A stretch of 64,000 nt of DNA. Origin: Anadara kagoshimensis (lineage: Eukaryota; Mollusca; Bivalvia; Arcoida; Arcidae). The stretch lies in assembly GCA_021292105.1 (NCBI GenBank), contig CM037870.1:43604576-43668575 (forward strand), written 5' to 3'. The position numbers were made by a program, and so were the translations under genes. Shown piece by piece: positions 1 through 10,660 of the stretch (its first letter is position 1; every line of letters starts with the position of its first letter). The notes beneath the pieces are model-generated. The model saw nothing but the letters and a program-made list of their open reading frames with translations. It was not told the origin of the DNA and ran no database searches.

Positions 1-1449
1 CAACAACCATGCGCATTTCACAATTAATGATCCATATATTTGAAATTTCCTATGATAAACTTTTTTACCATTAGTGAACCCCAAACCTGGCATTGTTATG
101 ATAAATATACATGTATTTTTATCTTCTTTTATTGATGTTTATAACTTATAAATGATGAAAACCTTCATTAACTATAAATAAATATTTACATGTACATACC
201 CAAAGTTTCCATGAGTTTATTATGTCTCGTCCCCACCACACACAACAAGATTCTCTATCTTGCAAAAAAAGTGGTGTCCTGAAATAAAGTATATGACGCT
301 AAAACAAACTATGTCTTACAAACTTAACTAAAACGGACAATTTTAATGATTTGTATCAATAACAACATGTATTGAGTAAGTAACTAATTTTATAATTATT
401 GACAGGAATAGTCAGTCATAGGTTATATTTATGTTGGCATGGTTGCATTACCCTTTGTGTTTCATCAATACTTTATGGCATATTTGGGAAATGGAATGAG
501 ATCTTGGCAATCATATACGCATAAGGTGCAACTCAAATAAGTCTATAAGTATTAATTCTCGTTTTGACCATATGTTTAGTACTCCTAGGAGATTGGGGCT
601 CTGTAAAGGGATTTCTTAGAAATATTTCAATAATAATTTGCTCCCAATTATCATTTCAACCAGTTAAATTACAAATCTCACAAGAACATTCCTATTTTAT
701 TGTTTTTATTCAAAATAAAGTCATTTTAATTGTGTATATGTTTTAAAAAATTAGAAATAGCTGTACCTTTTAGTCATACTCTAATTGGAGAAATGCCTTC
801 GTGTACCCCTATTTGTAATATCAACAAGTTATTTTTTATCACTCATCACACGGTTCTTGTAACAAAAATATTTCTGTGAAAGATGAGAGCCATTATATTC
901 TAGGATATGTAATTATGAACTTTGTTAATTATTACGTGTACAGGAAGAGACGAAAGAATGAGCGGGTAAGTAAAAAGAATTATAACATATTTAGTTATTT
1001 TGTCTAAATGCCACAGCTATGATTTTTTATAAAAAGAACTAATTTCCATTTTCTTGGCGAATCAGGAAAGGTTAATATAAAAGCCGTGTTTGGATGATGC
1101 ATGTACTTTTAAATAAAGCATATGTTTACAAATGTCATGAAATGCCACGAGGAAAATGTTACAAAAGGCATACGTGTATGCATTATAAACTCTTAATATA
1201 TATCTACTATTTGTTCAGCTATATGGTTCTAAATACAATGGTTTCACATTTCAAAAATGAAAATTTAATAGAATATGACTTGGTTTTGAGGTCTGAAACG
1301 GAGGTGATAGTAATCTGAGACATAGGTTATACTGTTCAAAGCATGCATGTCTTTCAAATTGTTTTTGGAATGGTCCCAGACAAACAAAGCCTGGTCTTTT
1401 AAAAAGTTTATTTATGAATGGCTAAATATTACAGAAACGTGCATGACTC

Positions 1450-1450
<1 letters not shown>
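1..1450. other. AT-rich sequence without a supported gene
   Basis: There is no convincing coding region. The open frames at 564-746 and 1094-1318 (60 and 74 codons) have no recognisable motifs and the AT-rich codon use expected by chance. The one item of note is a possible 22-nt micro-exon near 944. The palindrome TACATGTA occurs at 108 and 187. Confidence 0.6.
944..965 (+). CDS. Possible 22-nt micro-exon
   Basis: A 22-nt segment lies between GTGTACAG (941-943 is CAG) and GCGG followed by GTAAGTAAAAAG, a perfect donor consensus. Read in the frame starting TAC at 939, the segment and its edges give Y-R-K-R-R-K-N-E-R. Such a basic run is typical just after a membrane segment, but no hydrophobic stretch lies next to it. 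The acceptor has a weak pyrimidine tract. Splice-like pairs this close arise by chance in AT-rich DNA, so this is only a pointer for transcript mapping. Confidence 0.12.

Positions 1451-1486
<36 letters not shown>
1451..1486. repeat. (GT)18 microsatellite
   Basis: An uninterrupted GT dinucleotide run of 36 bases. Confidence 0.98.
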
Positions 1487-1487
<1 letters not shown>

Positions 1488-2144
1488 ATCACTATGTAGC
1501 TATAACTCATGATTCGTGATAGGTTTAGGAATGTACTTTGTAAAAGAACCCTATATTTAGATATGTACAATAAAACATTAACCCTTTATCCTTTTTAAAT
1601 GAAATGCTGCTTTTTCATTTGTTTTTAGAAATATTTATCTTAATTTCCTGATTTTAATTAAAGCCGTGAGTATGAGGGATACTTACATCGTTGCAGCCTT
1701 TTAACGCAGTTTATTCACTATGCATAAATGGAATAAATGCATATATTTGGAACTTTTAATCAATGTATATAGTATGTTGGCTTAGTGTACCCGTGTCCTG
1801 TCTTAAATTAATACCATATCTAGAATAGAAAAATAGTATTGTTATATATATGGTTAAAGGTTATATAGCTTTACAATATTAATATGCATTGAATAGTTTA
1901 GATCAGGTAAGCATGAGTAACTGTTGTAGCTAATTAATACAAACTTAAGCGCATTATTAAATTTTTCTTTAATGGCTCTCGCAGAAACATCATTAGAATT
2001 AATTAATATTTTATATTCTAAATGTTTACACTATTGTATACTTAACTGGAGTGGAAATATCAATAGTGAAAAAGTAGAGAAACATCTCCAATCAAACCGG
2101 AGATAATAAGGTATTTGGTTTAAGTTTATAGCCACATGTAGATT
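1487..2144. other. AT-rich sequence, nothing assignable
   Basis: I see no gene, element end or long repeat. The stretch is A+T-rich with many short homopolymer runs. Confidence 0.6.
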
Positions 2145-2401
2145 TAGGCCCAATTTACACTTATTTCTTAACTAAGATTTCCCTAAACTCAAATCTGGTA
2201 AATTTGGAACATTTTATGGTACAACAAATAAAATCCTTCGACATATAGGAATTATAGCTGTAATAGGCTTTGAATTATTTGCAAAATGACACCTTAAATT
2301 TCTTAATTTCTTAAGACTAACAAAATCATTACAGTATCAAATTTACCAGATTAGTGTTAAGGGAAATCTAAGTTAAGAAACGATTGTGAAACCAGTGCCT
2401 A
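2145..2401. mobile_element. Inverted-repeat element (MITE-like), about 257 bp
   Basis: Two arms of about 65 bases, 2145-2209 and 2336-2401, are imperfect reverse complements (about 80% by eye). Both carry the core TTCTTAACTWAGATTTCCCT followed by AATCTGGTAAATTTG, and the outer ends are TAGGC and GCCTA. The spacer of about 126 bases has no coding content. A clear target duplication is not visible. A hairpin-ended non-autonomous DNA element is the simplest reading. The arm divergence suggests an old insertion. Confidence 0.65.
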
Positions 2402-3203
2402 GTGGTCTATTCAATAGAAGTTATTTGAATTATTTAAAATATTCTAAGTTTCCACTGAAGTGCTATTATAGTAAGCCAAACCATACGTTATCAGACAATT
2501 AGTTGGTACAAGGTGTAATGGTTATATGATTATAAATGCATTTAAACCTTAAACACAATTGAATACAAGTCTAATAGGATCCATTATTACGCTTTGTGAA
2601 ATAAAAATGTATATATATATAAGTAGTTTTCGAGTATTGTCATTTTAAAGATTTATAACTGTTAAAGGTCGATAGTGTCAGACAAAATTTGGAGAAATGG
2701 GATAGATCTACAAAAAATGGCTTTACAAAATAAATAAACATCCAACGTCTGTTTTAGTTTTTCAAAATTCTTTGGTACGAATTTTGGCAATCATTTATCT
2801 GAAAAATGTTGAAATTTAATATCGTTATCCTGTTCTTTACAACTTCAGATTCAGGAGATCCATCTCGGGGAAAAGGAAAAAGTTTAAAAAATTTAATTAT
2901 AAAACTCCAAATTTTTAAAGAAAATGGTCCCAAACATGGGTACATATGGAAGCGAAACTGGAAAATTGTCAAAATAGGAAAACATAGTCCACTAACATAT
3001 GATTTTTTCTTTATAAATCATGGTTTCAGAGGTTTTTTTTCCTTCCAAAAATTAGGTACAAAAAGGTTATTGCCGGAAAATTTGGGTTCCTCAGCAGTAT
3101 TCATCCTTAAATGATTTCTGACTTGCCATCGAAGCGTTCAGAAATCATCAAGGCCTTCAAACTTTATTTTTTACCCTTTTATGATATCGCTTAAATTGTA
3201 GCG
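2402..3203. other. AT-rich sequence; opposed short ORFs, no gene recognised
   Basis: A 102-codon frame on + (2806-3114) overlaps a 72-codon frame on - (2754-2972). Neither has a recognisable domain. The + frame is rich in Lys, Phe, Ile and Asn, as AT-rich DNA gives by chance. The overlap on opposite strands argues that neither is real. Confidence 0.5.
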
Positions 3204-3660
3204 CTAGGGGCCTTGTCGAACCCTTATATGTAGTAACTACGCTATATGTAGTAACGCCGTTATATGTAGTAAGAAATGTACGTCAAATGTAGTAAGGACA
3301 CGTTATATGTAGTAAAAATCTCCGTCATATGTAGTAAGGACACGTTATATGTAGTAACATTTTTGTACGTTATATGTAGTAACTGCTAGGTCACGTTATA
3401 TGTAGCAACATTTTTGCACGCTATATGTAGTAACTTAATAAATGCCCCTTAAATGTTCAAAATGTTAATAGATTGGACTTTGCCAGAAAATTGAAAAAGA
3501 AAATTTGGTTGGGTAAATTGATAAACCGACAGACAGACGACAGACGGACATTCAGGCCCAATAATATATAATTGTCTAATTGTTGATGCTTTTCTTCATA
3601 CCGGATTGACTGAATTGACACTAATGTCGTAGGAGCTGCAAACGTTTGCGCCGTCAGCAG
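3204..3660 (+). repeat. FB1 left inverted arm with 10 TATATGTAGTAA monomers
   Basis: From about 3223 to 3433 there are ten monomers with the core TATATGTAGTAA. They are separated by variable linkers of about 5-13 bases (ACTACG, CGCCG, GGACACG, AACATTTTTGTACG and others). From 3434 to 3660 the arm continues as non-tandem sequence still paired with the right arm, though similarity falls inward. Confidence 0.85.
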
Positions 3661-3671
3661 AGTATGCTGTC

Positions 3672-3709
<38 letters not shown>
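3672..3709. repeat. (AAT)n microsatellite inside FB1
   Basis: About 12-13 uninterrupted ATA/AAT triplets immediately inside the left arm. The right arm has no equivalent run, so the expansion came after arm formation or was lost on the other side. Confidence 0.95.
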
Positions 3710-4811
3710 TCTTATTTATTATTTTTCGCAACACATTTTAAACAAAATATAATATGAAACACTTGAAGAATCTAAACTCTTGGGTTACCTAAAGTCGGCG
3801 AGTGTGGGACGTCAAAGTAGTTTCCGGAAAAACTTTGCATGTAGATACATGTACATTGTTTCAAGATATTGGTTAGGGTTACTCATAGGGCCCGTTGGTC
3901 AACAGTTGGCTCATCACGACAGAACAATTTCAATTATGATACAGATACCCGGAATACATATGCATGTACTTGTGGATCGAACCCCGTCTACAGGTTTGGA
4001 ACAAATGTTTTGAATCTATGAAAGAAGGTGTTTTACTTAAGACTAGAGGATGCTGTGTACATTTTCTCCAGATAAAAAAAACAAACAAAATGGCTGTCTG
4101 GAATATATATGGCCGTTTACACGTTCAATGCCAGTTGTTTTCTAAAAAAAAATAAATACACCCCCAATACATGTATTCTAGGGCTCTGTATTTTCAATTT
4201 AAACTGTTTTGTCACCGGCAGTATGACATCAAATTCTTGGTTCACTACTGGAGTTTATTTAAACAAAATCACTAAAGTACATCGCACATGTATGTGGAGA
4301 CACTTGGATAAATGGTTAGGTGGGTTCGCGTCTCAGTATAACTGTGTGTTATGCCTTTATAATGTCACATTGTTCGACTCTATCTAGCTGCACATGAATG
4401 CATACTGATAATGTGATGGACTAGTTAACACCCAATCCAAATAGAACATTGTACTCCCATACGCATTCAAGCCATTGAAAGCAGGATTAAACACTAGCCT
4501 GGAGAGCCTATAGACTCAGGGTGGACTATAATCCATGCACCCATATGCATATTCCATAACGCTTCGACACATTAATTTTAGAGTCATACCCATAGTTCAT
4601 TACATGCTACTTTCTATTCATTAAAATTTAAACATTGAGAAAACTGGTGCTGAAACATTCCACATCAGAATAACTTCAAAATATAGACTTAAGACCCTAG
4701 AGAAGACACATATAACATCAGAATTTGTCACTGACCTAAAAGGAATCCCAACCTGGATCTTGTAACATGCAAAGTCATTTTGAAAAATCTCTGTATTATG
4801 ACACCATACTC
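3710..4811. other. FB1 interior, no transposase found
   Basis: The interior holds overlapping + frames of 77, 63 and 92 codons (3780-4013, 3964-4155, 4109-4387) and a - frame of 89 codons (4621-4890). None shows a DDE/D, zinc-finger or other motif I can recognise, and they lie in different frames. A badly decayed coding region cannot be excluded, but nothing supports one. Confidence 0.5.
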
Positions 4812-5194
4812 CCCTGACGACGCAAAAATTGCGGCGCCTATGATGTTTGAAGTCAATTAAGTGGTCAGGCATGAAAAAAAACATCAACAATTAGATAACT
4901 ACATGTATTTATTATTGGGCCTGAATGTCCGTCTGCCGTCTGTCTGTCGGTTTTTCTGGCAAAGTCCAATCTATTAACATTTTGAACATTTAAGGGACAT
5001 TTATTAAGTTACTACATATAGCGTACAAAAATGTTGCTACATATAACGTGACCTAGCAGTTACTACATATAACGTACAAAAATGTTACTACATATAACGT
5101 GTCCTTACTACATATGACGGAGATTTTTACTACATATAACGGCGTTACTACATATAGCGTAGTTACTACATATAAGGGTTCGACAGGCCTCTAG
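4812..5194 (-). repeat. FB1 right inverted arm with 8 monomers
   Basis: This is the reverse complement of the left arm and has TTACTACATATA cores between about 5008 and 5172. In arm orientation the order and linkers match the left arm except that two adjacent monomers (about 43 bases, including the linker GAAATGTACGT) are missing. That explains most of the length difference between the arms. Confidence 0.85.
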
Positions 5195-7847
5195 ACACTT
5201 ATCACAAAGAAAAATTTGTGTCATACTCAAGAAAAACCATGAGTGATTATATGAACATCTACATTTAAATCAGAAGTGATAGAAGGTTTTAGGCCCTCAT
5301 TGCGCATACTTTAAGTATTGTGGAAAATTTAAAGTTCAGTGATGTTATCTTCCAGAACTTTCTCTTCTTTTTTAATTTTAATTTAAAATAAAGAAAACGT
5401 TCGAAACAGTATGTAACATAAGCAATATATAACCTCACAGTCCATATCAGTCCTTGCAGCATTTAATTTTGGGTTTCGCAATCATCATTCAGGTATATTT
5501 CGTCTACTGCAAAATTATCTTTAACTATTATGTAACAATATTACAAATGCGATACATTATGTATCCGCAATCAAACGCTTAAAACAAACAACATAAATTG
5601 CAATTATTAATTCGACATAATTATAACTACAGAATTCTACTATTTGTACTGTCTGTCTGCTTTATTTCACATACACGTGTATTTTATGACAATCGATACC
5701 GAACCATGAACATATTTACATATATTTAGTCATAAGGCATTGATAGGTCAAATTTATGCCTGTGTGTTGAACTGCAGCGATTCTTCAAGCTCGTTGCCTA
5801 TACTAGTCATAATTCAATAATAACATTAGGTAATAATGAGCAGAATTACCATACGAATATTGTATAGTTTTCATATAAGAATATCTGTGTAAATATTGAC
5901 CCTTACCAAAGTGACCAACTTAGGGCCGTTAAATTAATTAAGAATAAGCTTGCCCTCATAAATGTTTCATATTTATTATAATTGTTTTATCTGTATGGTA
6001 CGCTTTTATTATCCGCCTTGCTTAATCATAAACTGACACCAGAAAAACAAAATTACCTCAGTCTTGTTCTTGATCACTTTTTCTGTGAATATACGGAACT
6101 TAAAATATGGAAAACTGTGATTTTTGGTTTTTTGGTTTTTGTGTGTCTTAAGAGTATAAAATAAGGATATAAATGAGTGAATATCTAGATGTCTTCAACA
6201 AAATGTAAGTAATGCATCCTATTGATCACAGAAACATGATAGTACTTTTTGACCTATAGTAATTCATAACTTAACGTCACTACAACTTTATTGCACAATT
6301 ATTTTATATCAAACGCATGCGTTTTTGATTCAGCAATCTGCTGATTTTATATCAGCTTACATATTATGTAGATGAAACTAAAAATTTTAAAAGTTTTATT
6401 TTATCAAAAAAGTAATTCTTTTGAGAATTAATTGATAAGATAAAAGTTTATGGTTCTAAATATTTATTATATGCTTATTTCTAGGTTTGTGAAAAAAAGA
6501 ATTGATTTTGTTATAAAATTTATGATACTTTGATTAAGCTGCATGTATGATTGTATTGATGCATGTTAATTTAGCCCTTTGAACTAATCATTCTAAGCCT
6601 GATATGAACATATCTGGGAAAATCCGGCGATTTTATTTATTTATTTCTTTGTTGGTTCCATGACAATTGCTGTCAAGTTGTATATTTTGTTAACACATTT
6701 GAATATCAGTATATTTCAAATAATTGAAAACAATTCTGGACAGTTTAAAATCAAATTAAACTTTAGAGATTCAAAATGTTATTAAAAAGTGGGCAAAAAA
6801 TTAATTATACATAAACGGAAATTGTCATTTTTAGAATTGGTTTCTTTTTTGGATTTTTTCGAACCCTTCTACTATGGCTATAAAGATTATTTTATAGCTG
6901 TGACGGGAGGGATAGACATTCTCTACCCGGGGTACCGGTCATTTTTCACCCTACCCGGTACTAAGTACCCGTATTTTAACAACTTGTTCAAATTTCTTCA
7001 AAGGATCATACACAAACTGTAAATAAAAGACAAAGATAAACACATATTGTAAAATTGGTGATTATTAATCTAAAAAGTATACATTTATCGTAAAAATTAT
7101 TGTAAAATATTTTTTCACCCTTTACTGAATGTAAGAGAGACAATGGGACTTCTTAGGGTGTTTCAGATGATGAGTTAACAAGTTTAAGCTTTTAGGTACA
7201 CACCACAACAATTATTAATGGCCAATATCTTATATATTGCGTAACAGGATGCATGTAGAAAGTCCACATGCGTACATACGAGTACGTCATACACAGAATT
7301 TGAGATGAATGTTCATTTGTAATATATTCTGGTGTTGATGACGTATAACTACTAGTATTATTGTTTCTCTTTGCTACAATGTCGTTATAAGGTTAATAAG
7401 GCCTAATTATATTTGGCTGCATTAGGGTACAATTACTGCTGTCTCTGATAGTGTTTAACTTCACGTGACAGATTGACTAAATTACAAGTGTTGTTAAAAC
7501 CATTTCTGCAGGTAAATATTGCTTCAAATGTCTATTTTCTGAGACACAACAACCTCTGCCTTTCAATATGTTGCGAGTACAACGAACGCATTTTAATACC
7601 CTGCTTAAGCTTAAATTTTAAACGTTTTTCAATTTTTCCTTTCTCATTGTTTATTGTTCTCAGCAATATTTCCCTGGTAAACCAGAAAACTGTTGTTCAG
7701 CCTTGTATAATTGTGTTTTTGTTTTTGCTGATCACCCTTAAGCTTTACATTAATTTGTACTTTAATCAACCCCAAAAAGCAAAATAAAAATTCAAAAAGA
7801 AAATGAAATTAAAACCTAAAAAAAATGCAAATTAAATAAGAATAAAC
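5195..7847. other. AT-rich sequence without a supported gene
   Basis: Small frames at 5982, 6789, 7473 and 7895(-) lack motifs. The local GC patch at 6920-6975 repeats the word TACCCGG several times with partial dyad symmetry and could be an element end, but I cannot pair it with another boundary. Confidence 0.5.
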
Positions 7848-7918
7848 ACGTGAACTTCCATGCCTGATGAGTGAGGCCTGATGCCCCGGAAGGGTTAAGC
7901 ACTCCCGGTATTAACTGT
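7848..7918 (-). mobile_element. T1 tail fragment (Penelope-like 3' end), reverse orientation
   Basis: The segment CACGTGAACTTCCA...GTGAGGCC...CCCCGGAAGGGTTAAGCA is the reverse complement of the conserved block CCTTCCGGAGCACCCGGCCT / TGGTGGAAGTTCACGTG found after the reverse transcriptase at 44660-44715. Only about 70 bases remain. There is no coding sequence nearby. Confidence 0.6.
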
Positions 7919-8542
7919 TATATTTATATTTAAAATACATATATTTACCATTGGTTTATCTTGGTAACTTAACGTGACATGATATGGTAATCTTAGTAGA
8001 ACTATTGCTGGGATGGATGACAAAAACGTATCTATATATTCCAAGAATAGTTTAATTCTAAAAGCATCTTTAGAAAAAAGCAATTCCGGCTTGTCATTCA
8101 ACATACAATTTATAACAATAGCTTCTCGTACATTTTTTCCAAAAATGGTATATTTCAATTGTTCTTTCTATGAAAAATCTATATAATTATATACTTTTGC
8201 ATGCTTTTTCCTACATGGTTTATATATCGTTGTCAGTTGGAGTCATTGGCCTCAAAATCAATGCTAAATGGGCTGTTCTAGAATAATTCATTGTGGCGTT
8301 AATACATTATGGTTACCAACTGTTTTAGTACATTCATTGGCGTAACAAACTTTTCATCCTCTGTTGACCTGCCTTAAAAACTCTTAACTGTTTTATTCTC
8401 AATAACTTGGCTAAAAGGCCTGTTCACGAAAAGTAATAATTTGAAGTTATAGTCCATTGTCATTAAAGCAAATTAAATCAGAGTTCTCTTGTTTTTCTAA
8501 AAATTGTTCTTTAATATTTTACCTTTCTCAAAGATGCATAGC

Positions 8543-8615
8543 ATGCTTGAACGCTAACAATTATTGTTAGACACGACGCTTAAGGTCGTGTATTCTCTAT
8601 GTCAAGAGAAAGCAT
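8543..8615. other. Cloverleaf-like set of three consecutive hairpins
   Basis: Three perfect stem-loops follow one another. The first is 8554-8570 (7-bp stem CTAACAA/TTGTTAG, 3-nt loop). The second is 8571-8591 (7-bp stem ACACGAC/GTCGTGT, 7-nt loop). The third is 8593-8610 (6-bp stem TTCTCT/AGAGAA, 6-nt loop). A closing stem ATGCT (8543-8547) / AGCAT (8611-8615) joins them into a four-way junction of about 73 nt. It resembles a tRNA in outline, but it lacks a B-box (GGTTCGAATCC-like) and usual tRNA stem lengths. It could be a structured RNA, a recombination site or an element end, or it could be chance. Confidence 0.35.
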
Positions 8616-8823
8616 TTTGTGTATTCAGAGGGGTCATATAGCGTATTCAGCCAAGCAAGTGTAAAACATTTATTACGCCTACAGTTAAAGCACCTTGGCT
8701 TATCTACTTAAAAGAACTCAATTCCTAACTACCGGTTAGCAAAGTCATGGCAACTGTGCGTTTTTACAACTTCCCAGACTAATCTGTTGAAATAGTTTAA
8801 ACCTGCCCGAGTTCTTATCACTT

Positions 8824-9142
8824 ATGGGGTTTCCCAAAGATGTAGATATCACGAGAAAGATGAAATTTAAAGTTGTTATTGAAGATAAACGGAGAAAAGT
8901 TGAGCCATGTTCATTGTTTCTTCACGATAATGTCTCTGTACCCTGTACACAAGACAAAGGTTCCACAAGCTGCTACTGTTATTGTAAGTTCGAAGATCTC
9001 AACAACCCATCTAACATCCAGATCTTGCCTGCAATGGTCATTTAAACAATTGAAATTCCATTTTCTTGAAACTGGATTCCCATGTGGTTGGAAACCAAGA
9101 CTTATAAGCATTGAGGTTAATGAGGACTATATGGAAAAATAA
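8824..9142. other. Region open in three frames; unrecognised
   Basis: Frames of 73 and 89 codons on + and 66 codons on - overlap here, and the stretch is less A+T-rich than its surroundings. The - frame contains a varied residue mix (PHGNPVSRKWNFNCLNDHC, then a hydrophobic run ELTITVAACGTFVLC). I do not recognise a family. It may be a decayed exon or a fragment of a mobile element. Nothing fixes the strand. Confidence 0.2.
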
Positions 9143-9559
9143 AATCGCAGCATATGGTCCGCCTAGGCAATTTCCTGGCAATTCCATTTACATCAATCAA
9201 AATAAGCGATAACGAAAAATTATAAGAATATCATTTACATAATCTTGTTTCGATTTTATTGCAAAATAATGCACATATCATTTCAATATATCACTTCATC
9301 TTAATTGATGTATGCATAAATTAATACCCCTTTCTCGTATTACCTTTATATATCTACCTGTTTTACACTTCCGTAGCATGCAAGATGTAGGTCTAACAAC
9401 ATCTGATGGAATTTTTAACTTCTAAACCAATCCTATGTTTTACCGGAGAATTGGGAAATTCCATATTGCAAAAACCCATCAATTTGCAGGTGAAATGTCA
9501 GACAGGGCTTTGAATGAGGTCATTTTCAATTAAACGAATTATTGTTTTTATCCTTTCCC

Positions 9560-9725
9560 CTATTTTTTCTACTACACGCATTCTTCAAGCATTGTACATA
9601 CGACAATATGAAAGTTTCTTCCCATATTTTCTGTACTACACGCATTCATCAAGCATTGTATACGACACTATCCAAATGCATTCACCTATTTTCTCCGGCA
9701 ATACATTTACTAAGTATTGTTAAAA
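9560..9725. repeat. About 70-bp tandem repeat, three diverged copies
   Basis: The blocks begin CTATTTTTTCTACTACACGC, CATATTTTCTGTACTACACG and CCTATTTTCTCCGGCAATAC, and each leads to AAGCATTGTA/AAGTATTGTT. The third copy is the most diverged. Two small overlapping frames here are by-products of the repeat. Confidence 0.75.
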
Positions 9726-10195
9726 CAGTAATTATTTATGATTCTAACCTTCTCATTGCATAAGTATTCATATAACAAATACGTAACCATATTTACGGTA
9801 ATATCAAAATTCAATTATACCGGTTTATGGCATATATTTACTTTTGTATTGCATAATTATTCCATAACCGATCACGGTAATTCATTAATTATTTGCTATG
9901 TTCTTCCATTAAGTCACTGTATTTTGATTTCAAGGGTGCTTTAGGAATGCTAAAAGGTAGTAATATAATTTGTACTTTCCAATTGAGGTGATTAAGTATT
10001 AATCGCAAAACAATTATTATAATGAATAAAATATTGCTTATTTATAATTGTATTCAGAAACTAAATGTTACAAATAAGAGGGATAGTTCGATGCAATAAA
10101 CTAGAACATGACCTATCATTACGCCCAGTATTTGTCCAAAGTAGGAAGATTGCAATTGCTAGCCAGAGGTCTTAAATTTTGTTAAATTCCTTATG

Positions 10196-10660
10196 ATGGT
10201 TTACCATAGCCCAGTTGTAGAGTACTCGCTCCATATGTGGTCGGTTTTGAACCTCGACCGGGTCTGACTACGACTAGAAAATAGCTATAGGTAGTGAATG
10301 TTCTTTCGCCAAACACTCGGTATTTAGAAATGGAAGTATAGGGGTTATTCGGAAGATACATTTATAAAGTCAAATGCTACAGGTAACAGTGGGCGTGGCA
10401 TGCTAAAGAAGGTTCCCCACACCTTTGAGCTTTGAGCGCACTTTAGGTGTTAAAATTTCTGTCATGTGCTGTTTTTGAATTTCTATTAAAATAATGCATT
10501 CAAAACAGCACACGACAACTGCTGTTTTTGAATGCATTACTTTAATAGAAATTCAAAAACAGCACATGACATTTCTACCACTTCATTTATAGATAGTGGA
10601 CTCTCAATCTAAGTAAAAGATGCTTGACTATGACGTGAAAACCCAATCATTCAATCCTAT
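10196..10660 (+). mobile_element. tRNA-derived SINE, interrupted by a P1 palindrome
   Basis: The head has a pol III A-box-like TAGCCCAGTTGTAGAGTAC and a degenerate B-box (GGTTTTGAACC). It is followed by the family's GACCGGGTCTGACTACGACT and TTCTTTCGCCAAACACTCGG blocks. The body matches the copies at 19997 and 61931. It is broken at 10460 by a 110-bp palindromic insertion and resumes at 10571 with TTTCTACCACTTC, ending near TTGACTATGACGTGAAAACC before a T-rich tail. The sequence is diverged, so this is an old copy. Confidence 0.85.
10461..10570. mobile_element. P1 palindromic element inside the SINE
   Basis: It starts GTCATGTGCTGTTTTTGAAT and ends with the complement, ATTCAAAAACAGCACATGAC. 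It consists of one 56-bp palindromic unit (10461-10516) followed by an inverted, slightly truncated second unit (10517-10570). ATTTCT occurs directly before (10455-10460) and after (10571-10576) the element, a 6-bp target duplication. It has no coding capacity. Confidence 0.88.

Larger units (their letters stand above)
3204..5194. mobile_element. Foldback-like transposable element FB1 (about 2.0 kb)
   Basis: The element is bounded by CTAG-GGGCCT(T)GTCGAACCC at 3204 and its complement GGGTTCGACAGGCCTCTAG ending at 5194. Long inverted arms (3204-3660 and 4812-5194) enclose about 1.15 kb of unrelated sequence. The outer part of each arm is an array of short monomers centred on TATATGTAGTAA. The inner part is unique but still matches its partner (for example GGACATTCAGGCCCAATAAT on the left and its complement near 4913-4932). 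This organisation, long inverted repeats built from short tandem repeats, matches foldback elements such as Drosophila FB/Galileo and sea-urchin TU. No transposase frame is visible inside, so the copy is non-autonomous. No clear target duplication is seen. Confidence 0.8.

Noticed and set aside
3223..3433. CRISPR-like direct repeats with variable linkers
   Set aside because: The linkers are only 5-13 bases, and the whole array is mirrored in the inverted arm at 5008-5172. It is part of a foldback element.
10461..10570. MicroRNA precursor
   Set aside because: The arms are near-perfect palindromes belonging to a dispersed family with a target duplication. Processing to small RNAs is possible, but nothing marks a dedicated miRNA gene.
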